Shown piece by piece: positions 14,235-22,737 of a stretch of 25,079 nucleotides of DNA (its first letter is position 1; each line of letters opens with the position of its first letter). The DNA comes from UMGS1889 sp900556055 (GTDB lineage: Bacteria > Bacillota > Clostridia > Oscillospirales > Ruminococcaceae), in the NCBI GenBank assembly GCA_902463265.1, contig CABQEV010000027.1:1-25079 (forward strand). The letters are read 5' to 3'. The notes under the pieces were generated by a model. It had not been told where the DNA came from, did not search any database, and was given only the letters and a program-made list of their open reading frames with translations. The position numbers and the translations under genes were made by a program.

Positions 14235-14995
14235 TTTTTTGCACCTTGTCGTTTTATATCGCCCCAGTTGTCACGGTAATATTTTTTTCTGAACTCGTTG
14301 GGGGTCATTCCCGTGTATTTTCTGAAAACACTGATAAAATGGCTGTGAGATGTAAATGCGAGATAATTCCCGATGTCCGCAGGGGGATAATCGGAATATT
14401 TCAGCATATTCTGAGCCGTTTCAACTCTTTTCACGGCAATATATGTGCTAAGTGAAACTCCCACTTCTTTTTTGAAAAGCCGTGATATATATGAGGGGCT
14501 GAGAGAAACATATTCCGCAATTTCCGTTTCGCTTATCTTTGAATGCAGATGATCGTAAATATAGTCCATTGTCATTATGACCGGCTTGGAATACACATCT
14601 GCCGTTGCAAGCCTGTTCATCTGTCGGGTAAATTCAAGCACTGCTTCCCTGTGAAGAGAGTGGATATCCGTTTCGCTCATACATTTGTCCGCTTTCAGAA
14701 TATACAAATCGCTGAGAGTATAAGCCGTTTCCATTTCCATTCCTCCCTCAACGCAGAAACGGGTTATAAGTGCAACAGTCACCACAAAATGATATTTGAG
14801 ATTTCTGATTGGATCCTCCGAAAGCACTCCTGTGCCGCTGCTGTCAAGTGGTGTCATAAGCCGCTTAACGCCGTCGATATCACCTTTTTTTACGCAGTCA
14901 TAAAACTCAAATTCCTTTTCAAAGGGCGAATGGCTGAAACCGTACTCTCTGTTAAGAAAAGCTTTATATGAAAGCTCCTTTTCCGTCTGTGACAT
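14231..14995 (-). CDS. AraC-family transcriptional regulator
   Basis: The protein is 254 aa. The C-terminal 100 residues hold the double helix-turn-helix: IAEYVSLSPSYISRLFKKEV for the first and FRKYTGMTPNEFRKKY closing the second, the family signature. The N-terminal 140 residues are helical (ECADL-like helices and a CVEGGMEMETAYTLSD segment) without a clear cupin, so effector binding is unknown. The gene lies between the GH16 gene (same strand, downstream) and the divergent sugar-binding lipoprotein gene, the classic place for a local carbohydrate regulator. The start has GAGGTG at 5-nt spacing and its own good promoter. Confidence 0.9.
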   Translation of the reverse strand: MSQTEKELSYKAFLNREYGFSHSPFEKEFEFYDCVKKGDIDGVKRLMTPLDSSGTGVLSEDPIRNLKYHFVVTVALITRFCVEGGMEMETAYTLSDLYILKADKCMSETDIHSLHREAVLEFTRQMNRLATADVYSKPVIMTMDYIYDHLHSKISETEIAEYVSLSPSYISRLFKKEVGVSLSTYIAVKRVETAQNMLKYSDYPPADIGNYLAFTSHSHFISVFRKYTGMTPNEFRKKYYRDNWGDIKRQGAKK

Positions 14996-15012
14996 TTTAT
15001 CACCTCACATTT

Positions 15013-15041
15013 ATTATACCGTATACCGCAAAAAATTACAA
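15013..15041 (-). promoter_or_regulatory. Promoter of the AraC gene
   Basis: TTGTAA (15041-15036), a 17-bp spacer and TATAAT (15018-15013) lie 18 bp ahead of the AraC start codon. Confidence 0.75.
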
Positions 15042-15049
15042 CAAGTTTC

Positions 15050-15112
15050 TGATAAAAAAAACAAAATAATGATATTTATCAGGCTGAGAATGTGATAAAT
15101 TAAAGTTACAAT
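15050..15112 (+). promoter_or_regulatory. Probably activator-dependent promoter of the solute-binding protein gene
   Basis: A -10-like TACAAT (15107-15112) has no matching -35. TGATAAA occurs at 15050-15056 and 15093-15099 and inverted at 15075-15081, so TTTATCA and TGATAAA face each other. This suggests activation by the divergent AraC protein. Confidence 0.4.
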
Positions 15113-15145
15113 AAGTCACGGCAGAAACATAAAGGAGTTGTTATT

Positions 15146-16561
15146 ATGAAAAACGTAAAGAAGGCAATAGCATTTATCTCCGCACTGACACTTATGGGAA
15201 CATTCACAGCCTGCGGCAGAACCGACAGTACAGCATCAACACCAGCCGAGACCTCCGTCACAACTGAGACAACCCCCGCCAAGGAGCTTGATGAAGAAGA
15301 CAAGGCAGCGGTTGCGGAAATGGATACGGGAGATGATGAAAAGCTTGAAAACGGCACTGTAAAGTGGCTGTCATTCTGGGACTTAAATCCTGCAAACGGC
15401 AAGCCAAAATCCGTTGAGCTTGAACTTTTCGAGACAAAGTACGGCGGAAAGATCGAGTATATCCCGACTACATATGAAAATCGCTACATCGACCTTTCCA
15501 CTCTTGTCCTGGGCGGCACAGCCCCCGATCTTTTTCCTGCCGCAGACCTTGACACATTCCCCGGAAAGGTAATTTCGGGAATGTTTGAACCTTTTGACGA
15601 TCATCTTGATTTTGACAGCGACCTCTGGAGCGTCGGCGCAAAGAAGCTTTCAGATGAGCATACTCTGGGCGGCGAACATTATGTTGCCGTGGTTTCAACA
15701 GACGCAGGCTGTGTGTGTATTTATAATAAGAAAACCATTGAAGAAAACGGTCTGTCCGACCCTGCAGAGCTTCTTGCCGAGGACAACTGGAACTGGAACA
15801 CCTTCAAGGATATGTGTGTGGAATTTACCGATCCCGAAAACAAAAAGTACGGCTTTGACGGCTGGTGGTTTGAGATAAACTTCCTGCTTACAACCGGAAA
15901 GCCTGTTATTGATATGAAGGACGGCGTTATCACAAGCAACCTTATGAGTGCGGAAATGGAACGTGCGGAAAACTTTATGCTTGATATGAACAGAATGCAG
16001 CTTCCTCTTCCAAAGGCTGAATATAACTGGGTTGAGCAGCCTCAGAGAATTGCAGAGGGTACAACACTTTTCTATCCCTGCGGTGTATGGGCGCTTTATG
16101 AGGCTGACCTTTCCAAATTCGGCGAACCGGGTGATATAATGTTCGTTCCCATGCCCAAGGATCCCATGGCTGACAAATACTATCTTCCCTCAGGTGTTGA
16201 TGCATATGCGCTTTGCAAGGGTGCTTCCAATCCCGAAGGAGCTGCGGCATTTATGAAGTGCAAGCTTATGGCTGTGGGCGATGAAAAGACTCAGGAAATC
16301 GCTGAAAAGCAGTACAGAGAGGATTACGGCTGGACTGACGAAATGATCGATATGTGGCACACTACAAAGGAGCTTACAAACGAAAATCCCGTTATCGACT
16401 TTTATGCAGGCACATCTCCAAACACCTATGAGCTTATTCACAATCCGATAAAGGACGCGTCCTATAACGGAAAGGACTGGGCAACAACACGTGAAGAAAT
16501 AAGCGGTGCCGTTCAGAATGAAATTGATGAACTCAACAAGAAAATTGAAGAAAACTTCTGA
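15146..16561 (+). CDS. Extracellular solute-binding lipoprotein, sugar ABC transporter (family 1)
   Basis: The protein is 471 aa. It has a lipoprotein signal with Cys23 (FTACGR), a Thr/Glu-rich linker to about residue 70, and a two-lobed binding domain: KWLSFWDLNP, then GGTAPDLFPAADLDTFPGK, a hinge region with CVCIYNKKTIEENGL, NWNTFKDMC and the C-terminal FYAGTSPNTYELIHNP. These are typical of family 1 oligosaccharide-binding proteins. It should capture sugars outside the membrane and hand them to an ABC permease. No permease or ATPase gene is in the window. The ribosome site is AAGGAG and the start is clear. It is divergent from the AraC gene and followed by an intergenic hairpin and the GH5 gene, so the ligand is probably a beta-glucan oligosaccharide (inference). 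Confidence 0.9.
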   Translation: MKNVKKAIAFISALTLMGTFTACGRTDSTASTPAETSVTTETTPAKELDEEDKAAVAEMDTGDDEKLENGTVKWLSFWDLNPANGKPKSVELELFETKYGGKIEYIPTTYENRYIDLSTLVLGGTAPDLFPAADLDTFPGKVISGMFEPFDDHLDFDSDLWSVGAKKLSDEHTLGGEHYVAVVSTDAGCVCIYNKKTIEENGLSDPAELLAEDNWNWNTFKDMCVEFTDPENKKYGFDGWWFEINFLLTTGKPVIDMKDGVITSNLMSAEMERAENFMLDMNRMQLPLPKAEYNWVEQPQRIAEGTTLFYPCGVWALYEADLSKFGEPGDIMFVPMPKDPMADKYYLPSGVDAYALCKGASNPEGAAAFMKCKLMAVGDEKTQEIAEKQYREDYGWTDEMIDMWHTTKELTNENPVIDFYAGTSPNTYELIHNPIKDASYNGKDWATTREEISGAVQNEIDELNKKIEENF

Positions 16562-16576
16562 CCATAAATCACAAAA

Positions 16577-16616
16577 GCATTGCACGCATTCAAGGTCATA
16601 GGAATGCGTGCAATGC
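16577..16616 (+). promoter_or_regulatory. Intergenic hairpin between binding protein and GH5 genes
   Basis: A 15-bp perfect stem (16577-16591 with 16602-16616) and 10-nt loop lies between the stop and the next ribosome site. No U-run follows, so it is probably an mRNA stability or processing element that leaves more binding-protein message than GH5 message, as seen in other ABC operons. Confidence 0.7.
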
Positions 16617-16637
16617 AAAATTGAAAGGAAATATCAT

Positions 16638-17594
16638 ATGGCTGAATTTACAGGCTACAAAAAAGGCGTGAACTTAGGCGGCTGGCTTTCTCAGTGCTGC
16701 CACACAAAGGAGCATTACGACAGCTTTATCACCGAGGAAGACATCAAAGAGATATCTGGCTGGAAAGCAGACCACGTCCGTCTTCCAATTGATTATAATC
16801 TTCTTGAAGATGAAAACGGAAATTTTAAGGAAGATGGATTCGGCTACATAGACAATGCTGTTAAATGGGCTAAAAACTATGGACTTAACATCATAATCGA
16901 CCTCCACAAGACCGCAGGCTTTTCTTTTGACAAAGGCGAAAATGAGTCGGGATTTTTTGAAAGTCCCGCATTGCAGGAGCGTTTTTATAAGCTTTGGGAG
17001 CGTATTGCGAAACGTTATGCGGTAAGTGACGGAAGCATTGCATTCGAGCTTTTAAATGAGGTTACCGAACAGAGCTATAAGGACATCTGGAACAGCATTA
17101 TCAAAAACTGCATTGAACGTATCCGCAGTATTTCCCCTGACACATATATCCTTGTGGGCGGCTACTGGCAGAACAGTCCCGATGCCGTTCCCGACCTTGA
17201 AGCTCCCTATGACGACAAGGTGATCTATAATTTCCATTGCTATGACCCGCTTATGTTTACTCATCAGGGTGCATACTGGGTGGAAAATATGGACAAAAAT
17301 TTCAGACTGCCGTTTGATAAAGCAGAACCGCCCATTACACCCGAATATTTCATTGAAAGATTCAGCAGAGCATATGAAGCTGCAAAGAAAAACGGAACGG
17401 TTTTATACTGCGGCGAATACGGCGTTATCGACCTTGCCGAACCTGAGGACGCTCTCAAGTGGTTCAAGGCTATAAATACAGCCTTTGAAAAGCTCGGCAT
17501 ATCCCGTGCGGCATGGAGCTACAAAAAAATGGATTTCGGCATTTCCGACAGCCGTATGGACAATATAAGAAGCGAAATAATAAAATATTTGTAA
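16638..17594 (+). CDS. GH5 endoglucanase-like enzyme, cytoplasmic
   Basis: The protein is 318 aa from ATG 16638 (GAAAGGAAA ahead; an upstream in-frame start at 16608 would lie inside the hairpin). GH5 landmarks are in order: GVNLGGWLSQ at 10-19, VRLP with Arg48, DLHK with His90, FELLNEV with Asn140 and acid/base Glu141, NFHCYDP with His200 and Tyr202, and YCGEYGV with nucleophile Glu260. The length is that of a bare catalytic domain. There is no signal peptide or carbohydrate-binding module, so it should act inside the cell on imported oligosaccharides. It follows the binding-protein gene on the same transcript. Family GH5 includes cellulases, exo-glucosidases and mannanases; a beta-1,4- or 1,3-glucan substrate is inferred from the neighbours. 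Confidence 0.9.
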   Translation: MAEFTGYKKGVNLGGWLSQCCHTKEHYDSFITEEDIKEISGWKADHVRLPIDYNLLEDENGNFKEDGFGYIDNAVKWAKNYGLNIIIDLHKTAGFSFDKGENESGFFESPALQERFYKLWERIAKRYAVSDGSIAFELLNEVTEQSYKDIWNSIIKNCIERIRSISPDTYILVGGYWQNSPDAVPDLEAPYDDKVIYNFHCYDPLMFTHQGAYWVENMDKNFRLPFDKAEPPITPEYFIERFSRAYEAAKKNGTVLYCGEYGVIDLAEPEDALKWFKAINTAFEKLGISRAAWSYKKMDFGISDSRMDNIRSEIIKYL

Positions 17595-17660
17595 GATCGA
17601 TGCAGTCATTTTGGCTAAATACTGCTTATCAATAAAAAACACAAAGAGCATTACATTTTA

Positions 17661-17699
17661 AAGGCATACACCCTACCCTTTCGGTATGATGTATGCCTT
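17661..17699. terminator. Convergent terminator hairpin between GH5 and BspA-like genes
   Basis: AAGGCATACA (17661-17670) pairs perfectly with TGTATGCCTT (17690-17699). It sits between two converging genes and may serve both. T-rich sequence follows modestly on each side (TTTAAAA on the minus side). Confidence 0.7.
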
Positions 17700-17717
17700 G
17701 CTTTGGTTTATTGGGAA

Positions 17718-20384
17718 TTATTCTGCCTTTGTCCTGACAGTCACAATGTCCGATTTCAGCATTGTTGTCCACTTTCCGTCAACGTAAGCACTGACGATGT
17801 ACTGATACTCGGTATCGGGAGTGAGTCCGATTATCTTTGCTGCCCGTTTCTCGGTTTCGGCAAGCTTTACAGCCTTTCCGTCCGCATACTTGTAGATCGC
17901 ATACTTTTCCGCATTCGGAACAGCATTCCATCTGAGAGTAACGCTGTCTTTTTCGGCTGATGCACTTACTATCGGCTTGTAATATACCTTTACCGTGATC
18001 TTATCGGAATAAGCTATGGGTGACAGTTTGCCGTCGATCATATAGCGGATAAGATACTTGTACGTTTCGCCGTTTTTCAGATCTTCAAGCGTTACCGATG
18101 TATCGGTGGTAGTCTTTATCTTGACATATTTGCCGTCCTTATACTGATATACACAGTATTTGTCGGCATTTTCTGCCTTGTCCCAGCTGAGCGCTGCCGT
18201 ACTTCCGTCCGATTCTGCCTTGACGGCAAGACTCTCGGTGAATACACTCGGTGATGAAACTGCGGGATTTGTTGGATAAGTCGGATATGTGGGATATGTT
18301 GGATATGTGGGAAAGTAATTACTTACCGTTGCAGGAATGGTTTCCGTTCTTATAATATGACCGCATACGGAGCAGGAATATACCCTCACGCCTGTTGTGT
18401 AAGCTGTTGGCTGAACGGTAACTACACCGCCGTTGGAGATGTGCTGTGCAGTATCCGTCTTTTCTCCGCAGGAGCATTCATGCCAGTGTGATGTGCTGTC
18501 CGAGTTCCACTCTGTACCGTAACTGTGGGTATGCTCGGGAGTAATTGCAGGGATTTCTTCCGTTCTCATTTCATATCCGCAGACAGAGCAGTAATATGTC
18601 ATAACGCCTGTGCTTGTTTCCGTAGGCTGAACGGTCACTGTTCCGCTGTCCTCGGTATGTGCTTCAAAATCGACCTTTTCATCACAGCCCGAGCAGGCAT
18701 GCCAATGTCCCGTTTCGTCCTTGGAATAATCCTCGGAAATGCTGTGAGTGTGACCGAACTTGGGAATAGGTTCCGTCTTTGTGTGATGGCATTCGGAGCA
18801 GGTGTAGGTCTTTACACCATCTGTGGTTTCTGTTGCAGGAGTGGTTATCGCTCCGCTGTCATAGCTATGAGGAGTAACGTCTGCTTTACCACTGCACACG
18901 GAGCAAATGTGATAGTGATTTTCGTCATTGTCGCTTACCCAGTCTGCTCCGGGAGTGTGGACAGCATAACCGTCTTTCTGATTATTTTCGGTAATGGGAC
19001 AATTTGCGTTAGTGCAGTTATGCCAATGATGTGTTTCATTGCTTTCATAGGCTGTACCCCAGTTATGACCGGGTGCAGGATCATTGGGATCAACAATATT
19101 TGTTATTTCAGTAGTTCCGTCAGCATCGGAGAAATACTTTCCGCATACGGAGCATTCCCAATATTCTATTGTTCCGTCTGCTGTACAGGTATGAGCTGCT
19201 GCATCGTGATGTGAAATGTTGTGGTCACCATAATAATCTTGTCCGCAAATACCGCAAGCTGCCTTTTTTATACAAGTAGCCGGAGTGCTGCTTGCGCAAG
19301 TATGATTACCGATGTAGGACCGATATCCCTCTTCAACGGCTATTACCTTTTTGCCGTTGATTGCTGCCGGAATATCAATCATACCCAGAGGCTCAATTTT
19401 TGTTATTGTGACACTGCCGTCGCTGTTAACGATATAAGTTATCCTTGTGGCTGTTGAGGGAATAGCCCCGAATCCGATAGATATTCCGTCCGGAATATAA
19501 ATGCTTGTAAGTTTGGTACAACGATCAAAAGCCTCATATCCAATGGAATTAACACTATCCGGGATAGTTATGCTTTCAAGTCCGGTACAACGTTCAAAAG
19601 CATAGTCGCCAATGGAAGTAACCCCGTCCGGAATATAAATGCTTGTAAGTCCGGTACACTCCTCAAAAGCCGCATATTCAATGGAAGTAACCTCGTCCGG
19701 AATTTTGTAACTGCTGTCAGTTTTCCCGGCAGGATAACATATAAATTTTGTTTTATTTTTATTAAACAATACACCGCTTTCAGAGCAATAGTAAGGATTG
19801 CTGCTATCAACAGTTATGTCTGTAAGTCCGGTACAACGACTAAAAGCCGCATCTTCAATAGAAGTAACACTGCTCGGGATAGTTATGCTTGTAAGTCCGG
19901 TACAACCCCCAAAAGCCGCATATCCAATGGAAGTAACCCCGTCCGGGATAGTTATGCTTGTAAGGCTGTAACAATCCATAAAAGCATTAATTCCAATGGA
20001 AGTAACCCTGTCCGGGATATTTATGCTTGTAAGTTCGAAACAATTTTCAAAAGCACCATTGCCAATGGAAGTAACCCCGTCCGGGATAGTTATTCTTTTA
20101 AGTCCGGGACAATTTCTAAAAGCACCATTGCCAATGGAAGTAACAGATTTTCCATCAATATCTGCCGGGATTTCGACAGCTCCGCCCGAACCTTGGTATC
20201 CTGTAATAGTAACTGTTTGGTAGGCGTTAACGGTGTATACCCACTCACCTGAGCTTTCCGCACTCGCCACAATAACATTGCCGAATCCGAAAAAGCTATC
20301 CCCGATCTCCGCAGGGAAAGTGAATGCAGCCACCATAGCCACAGCCGCCGCAAATGCGGTTATTCTTTTTATTTGTTTTTTCAT
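17718..20384 (-). CDS. BspA-like leucine-rich-repeat surface protein
   Basis: The protein is 888 aa, start chosen at ATG 20384 (GGGAGG ahead, MKKQIKRITAF signal start) rather than an upstream frame start at 20429. In order: signal peptide to about 42; LRR_5 repeats of 23 residues (ITIPDGVTSIGYAAF type) at about 65-325, with one repeat interrupted by a VLFNKNKTKFICYPAG insert; about 345-685 with five to six Cys/His-rich repeats (CSVCGKYF, HWHECSCGEK) resembling zinc-ribbon pairs; a YPT-rich spacer at 690-705; and two fibronectin III-like domains to the end (ALSWDKAENADKYCVYQYKD; TLRWNAVPNAEKYAIYKYAD). BspA-type proteins bind host or bacterial surfaces. No LPXTG, dockerin or anchor is visible, so it may be released or held non-covalently. 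It has its own promoter. Confidence 0.9.
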   Translation of the reverse strand: MKKQIKRITAFAAAVAMVAAFTFPAEIGDSFFGFGNVIVASAESSGEWVYTVNAYQTVTITGYQGSGGAVEIPADIDGKSVTSIGNGAFRNCPGLKRITIPDGVTSIGNGAFENCFELTSINIPDRVTSIGINAFMDCYSLTSITIPDGVTSIGYAAFGGCTGLTSITIPSSVTSIEDAAFSRCTGLTDITVDSSNPYYCSESGVLFNKNKTKFICYPAGKTDSSYKIPDEVTSIEYAAFEECTGLTSIYIPDGVTSIGDYAFERCTGLESITIPDSVNSIGYEAFDRCTKLTSIYIPDGISIGFGAIPSTATRITYIVNSDGSVTITKIEPLGMIDIPAAINGKKVIAVEEGYRSYIGNHTCASSTPATCIKKAACGICGQDYYGDHNISHHDAAAHTCTADGTIEYWECSVCGKYFSDADGTTEITNIVDPNDPAPGHNWGTAYESNETHHWHNCTNANCPITENNQKDGYAVHTPGADWVSDNDENHYHICSVCSGKADVTPHSYDSGAITTPATETTDGVKTYTCSECHHTKTEPIPKFGHTHSISEDYSKDETGHWHACSGCDEKVDFEAHTEDSGTVTVQPTETSTGVMTYYCSVCGYEMRTEEIPAITPEHTHSYGTEWNSDSTSHWHECSCGEKTDTAQHISNGGVVTVQPTAYTTGVRVYSCSVCGHIIRTETIPATVSNYFPTYPTYPTYPTYPTNPAVSSPSVFTESLAVKAESDGSTAALSWDKAENADKYCVYQYKDGKYVKIKTTTDTSVTLEDLKNGETYKYLIRYMIDGKLSPIAYSDKITVKVYYKPIVSASAEKDSVTLRWNAVPNAEKYAIYKYADGKAVKLAETEKRAAKIIGLTPDTEYQYIVSAYVDGKWTTMLKSDIVTVRTKAE
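18270..18312 (-). repeat. 9-bp tandem repeats encoding Tyr-Pro-Thr
   Basis: Four to five near-identical 9-bp units encode the YPT spacer of the surface protein. Such runs change length easily by slippage without losing the frame. Confidence 0.7.
19440..20160 (-). repeat. 69-bp repeats encoding the leucine-rich repeats
   Basis: The 23-residue LRR unit is visible in DNA as a 69-bp period (for example the AATGGAAGTAAC motif recurring near 19605, 19675, 19920, 19990, 20065 and 20135), with strongly conserved nucleotide sequence that suggests exchange between units. Confidence 0.8.
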
Positions 20385-20439
20385 TTTATACCTCCCGTTT
20401 TGATTATGTGATAAGAGATAACTATACATATCACATTAT

Positions 20440-20468
20440 ATTATAAATCAACTTTTTTCCTTTGTCAA
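20440..20468 (-). promoter_or_regulatory. Sigma-A promoter of the BspA-like gene
   Basis: TTGACA (20468-20463), a 17-bp spacer and TATAAT (20445-20440) are full consensus, 55 bp ahead of the chosen start. Confidence 0.88.
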
Positions 20469-20502
20469 TAAACTTGGAACCAATAGGTATGACATGGAAC
20501 TA

Positions 20503-20547
20503 AAAAATTTCCCGACTTGGAACGAACGAATTTCGTTCCAAGTCGGG
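20503..20547 (-). terminator. Strong terminator after the LytTR-PAS gene
   Basis: A 16-bp perfect stem (20532-20547 with 20511-20526) and 5-nt loop is followed on the minus strand by AAATTTTTTA. It separates the LytTR-PAS gene from the BspA-like promoter. Confidence 0.85.
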
Positions 20548-20616
20548 AGTGTGATTTTTGTTATAATATACATATATTATCTTGCGATCGCAGAGAATTT
20601 TGTAAGATATACCGCA

Positions 20617-21408
20617 TCAGCCTATCATCTTTTTCAGATACATCAGTACAGCTCTTTCTCCTGCGGAACGGCTGCCCTCAAGCTTTGTTTCCGAAATGTC
20701 AAAAAGCAGACAGCCGCAGTGACCCTTGAATGTGGGAAAGCAGATTATCCGCAGATACTTGTCAATTTCGGGGCTGTAGTCGATAAGCTCCAGCGTTTCG
20801 CCGTACAGCACAGCCCGCTCATAGTTCCTGAGCCATTTTGAGTCCATATTGGCAAAAATGCTTCCGAAGGTATTGCCTATCATAGTTTCCAGAGGACATC
20901 CCTCTAGTCTTGCAAGAGCCTCATTTCCGTAACGGAATATCCAGTCAACCGCCTGCCTCTGCTCATCGAAAACCATTTCAATATCCGTGAATGCAATGGG
21001 GATATTGTCGAAGCATTTGTAATGCTCGTGATACGCTTCATTGTCGGCAGGATTGTCATTATCCGCAAGATTGTCAATGATAACACGCTGCTTTAAGCGG
21101 AATTTTTCGATTATCTCAGCTCTGTGCTGTGCGGAATATTCGAGAGAATCGCCGTTTGAGAGAGTAATGAGCTGACCAACGTTGTGTATCGCCATTGCCG
21201 AAACAAGACAGCCGCGGTGTATGCGTATGAAATCCTCGCCCAGTATCTCCTCAAACTCCGCAAAGGTCATTCGTGTTTTGAGTATGCTGCCGTCCGAAAT
21301 GTGAACATAAGCGTCCTGTTTTTTCATAAATATATAAAGTATGTCGCTTATGGGGATATCGTAATGCTTTCGATCGGATATGAATGATATTATCTTTTCG
21401 GTTTCCAT
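20617..21408 (-). CDS. Regulator with N-terminal LytTR and C-terminal PAS-like domain
   Basis: The protein is 263 aa. Residues 1-105 form a LytTR DNA-binding domain: IPISDILYIFMKKQDAYVHI, then EDFIRIHRGCLVSAMAIHNV, the usual family signature. A polar linker with two ADN-type repeats (ADNDNPADNEA) leads to a PAS-like domain at about 130-255 (CFDNIPIAFTDIEMVFDEQ; GNEALARLEG; GNTFGSIFANMD; CLLFDISETK). LytTR domains are usually C-terminal to a receiver, so the order is reversed and the input is probably a ligand or redox signal through PAS rather than phosphorylation. The start has GAGGTG and a good promoter, and a strong terminator ends it. The next gene downstream, the BspA-like protein, is a plausible but unproven target. 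Confidence 0.87.
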   Translation of the reverse strand: METEKIISFISDRKHYDIPISDILYIFMKKQDAYVHISDGSILKTRMTFAEFEEILGEDFIRIHRGCLVSAMAIHNVGQLITLSNGDSLEYSAQHRAEIIEKFRLKQRVIIDNLADNDNPADNEAYHEHYKCFDNIPIAFTDIEMVFDEQRQAVDWIFRYGNEALARLEGCPLETMIGNTFGSIFANMDSKWLRNYERAVLYGETLELIDYSPEIDKYLRIICFPTFKGHCGCLLFDISETKLEGSRSAGERAVLMYLKKMIG

Positions 21409-21439
21409 TTCTGCACCTCGTCTGTGTGGTTTTATTTAT

Positions 21440-21468
21440 AGTATATATAATTTTGTTCGTTTCGTCAA
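21440..21468 (-). promoter_or_regulatory. Promoter of the LytTR-PAS gene
   Basis: TTGACG (21468-21463), a 17-bp spacer and TATACT (21445-21440) lie 31 bp ahead of the start codon. Confidence 0.8.
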
Positions 21469-21576
21469 TATGATTTTTCCTTGAACCTGTCCACATAGAA
21501 TCAAAATCTTTTGGCTGTTTCCCCATTGACACCCTGTTTTCACCAAGTAAAACACCGCACTCGGTATCAGAATTTA

Positions 21577-22737
21577 TCAACAGGGATCATCTCCGGCAGG
21601 CAACGTTACAATGAACACGGTACCGGGTTTATTTCCAGGCTCTGTACGGACGGAGCCGCCATGAAGTACCGCAATTTCATGCACGAGCGCAAGCCCGAGT
21701 CCAACGCCGCCCATCTGTCGGCTTCTTGATTTATCCACACGGAAAAAAGGCTGAAATATGCTTTCTCGGTACTCCTCCGGTATCCCGCAGCCGGTATCGG
21801 AAACTCTGATAACAGCATCGTTGTTCTCCTTATGCACCGAAACGCTGACAGAACCGCCCCGCCGGTTATACTTGACTGCATTTTCAATAAGATTGAACAC
21901 CAGCCGATATATCAGTGCATCGCTGCCTGTTATCACGACGTTATCACAGTCCTGTTCCATTGTGATATCATTCCTGCCGGCAAGAGGAGTAAGGTCAGTA
22001 ATGATCTCTTCTACGAGAGGCGCAAGTTCAATGCGTTCAGAGCGGGGTGCCGAACTGAGATTGCTCATTTCAAGAAGCGTATGCACCAGCTTGGAAAGCC
22101 TGTCAAGCTGTTCTGCCTGCGATCGGACAAGTTCAGCCGTATCGCCTTCCATATCCTTATGCTCTTCGGCAAAAAGCTCCAGCTTTGTCTGCATTATTGC
22201 GAGCGGCGTGCGAAGTTCATGTGCAGCATTCCCGGAAAACTGGCGCTGTGTTGCGAACGATTCCGAAAGCCGGTCGAGCATCAGGTTCACCGAAACGCTG
22301 AGCTGCCGAAATTCCTTTACAGTGTCTTCATTGAGCCGTATGTCCGAGATACTGTCCTGGTCTATCTTTTCAGCCTGCTGAGAAAGCTTTCTCAGCGGTT
22401 TCAGTGCCTGTCCGCTGACGAAGTAGGCTATTGCGGCACTGACAATAGTCACTGCGATCGTTATCAGCCAGCATTTCCGCCCGAAATCAGCCTTTACATC
22501 ATATGCTTCATCTGAAAACCGACCGATAAATTCCGACATCTGACTGTCTGATATCTCAATAGCAAGACCGTCCGAATCTTCGGAAATTTCCGGCGTATAT
22601 TCAAATACAAACCCATTAAGAGAATCAATGCTGACAGCTCCTGAATGGTAAAGCAGAAGATTAAGGCATATGCAGGTCCCTGCGATCAGCAGCGCTGTCA
22701 GCAGGGTTATCCGCCATTGCAGGGACAGTCTTTTCAT
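21577..22737 (-). CDS. Sensor histidine kinase, HAMP type
   Basis: The protein is 386 aa. Two membrane segments (about 10-30 and 89-109) enclose an acidic extracellular domain of about 60 residues. A HAMP linker follows (110-160), then HisKA with His173 in NAAHELRTPLA, and HATPase_c with NLIENAVKYN (N box), DTGCGIP (G1), FQPFFRV (F box) and GGVGLGLAL (G2). All residues needed for autophosphorylation are present. The gene overlaps the response-regulator gene by 4 bp, so they form a pair. The small sensor domain gives no ligand; the divergent thiol/iron-sulfur operon suggests envelope redox or a related stress as input (inference). Confidence 0.93.
   Translation of the reverse strand: MKRLSLQWRITLLTALLIAGTCICLNLLLYHSGAVSIDSLNGFVFEYTPEISEDSDGLAIEISDSQMSEFIGRFSDEAYDVKADFGRKCWLITIAVTIVSAAIAYFVSGQALKPLRKLSQQAEKIDQDSISDIRLNEDTVKEFRQLSVSVNLMLDRLSESFATQRQFSGNAAHELRTPLAIMQTKLELFAEEHKDMEGDTAELVRSQAEQLDRLSKLVHTLLEMSNLSSAPRSERIELAPLVEEIITDLTPLAGRNDITMEQDCDNVVITGSDALIYRLVFNLIENAVKYNRRGGSVSVSVHKENNDAVIRVSDTGCGIPEEYRESIFQPFFRVDKSRSRQMGGVGLGLALVHEIAVLHGGSVRTEPGNKPGTVFIVTLPAGDDPC

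Noticed and set aside
19440..20160. CRISPR-like periodic repeats
   Set aside because: The 69-bp period is in frame and encodes leucine-rich repeats; there are no unique spacers.
21251..21580. Open frame of 109 codons on the minus strand after the histidine kinase
   Set aside because: It needs a TTG start, lies mostly inside the LytTR-PAS gene in another frame and covers that gene's promoter. Its first 35 residues look protein-like but nothing supports expression.
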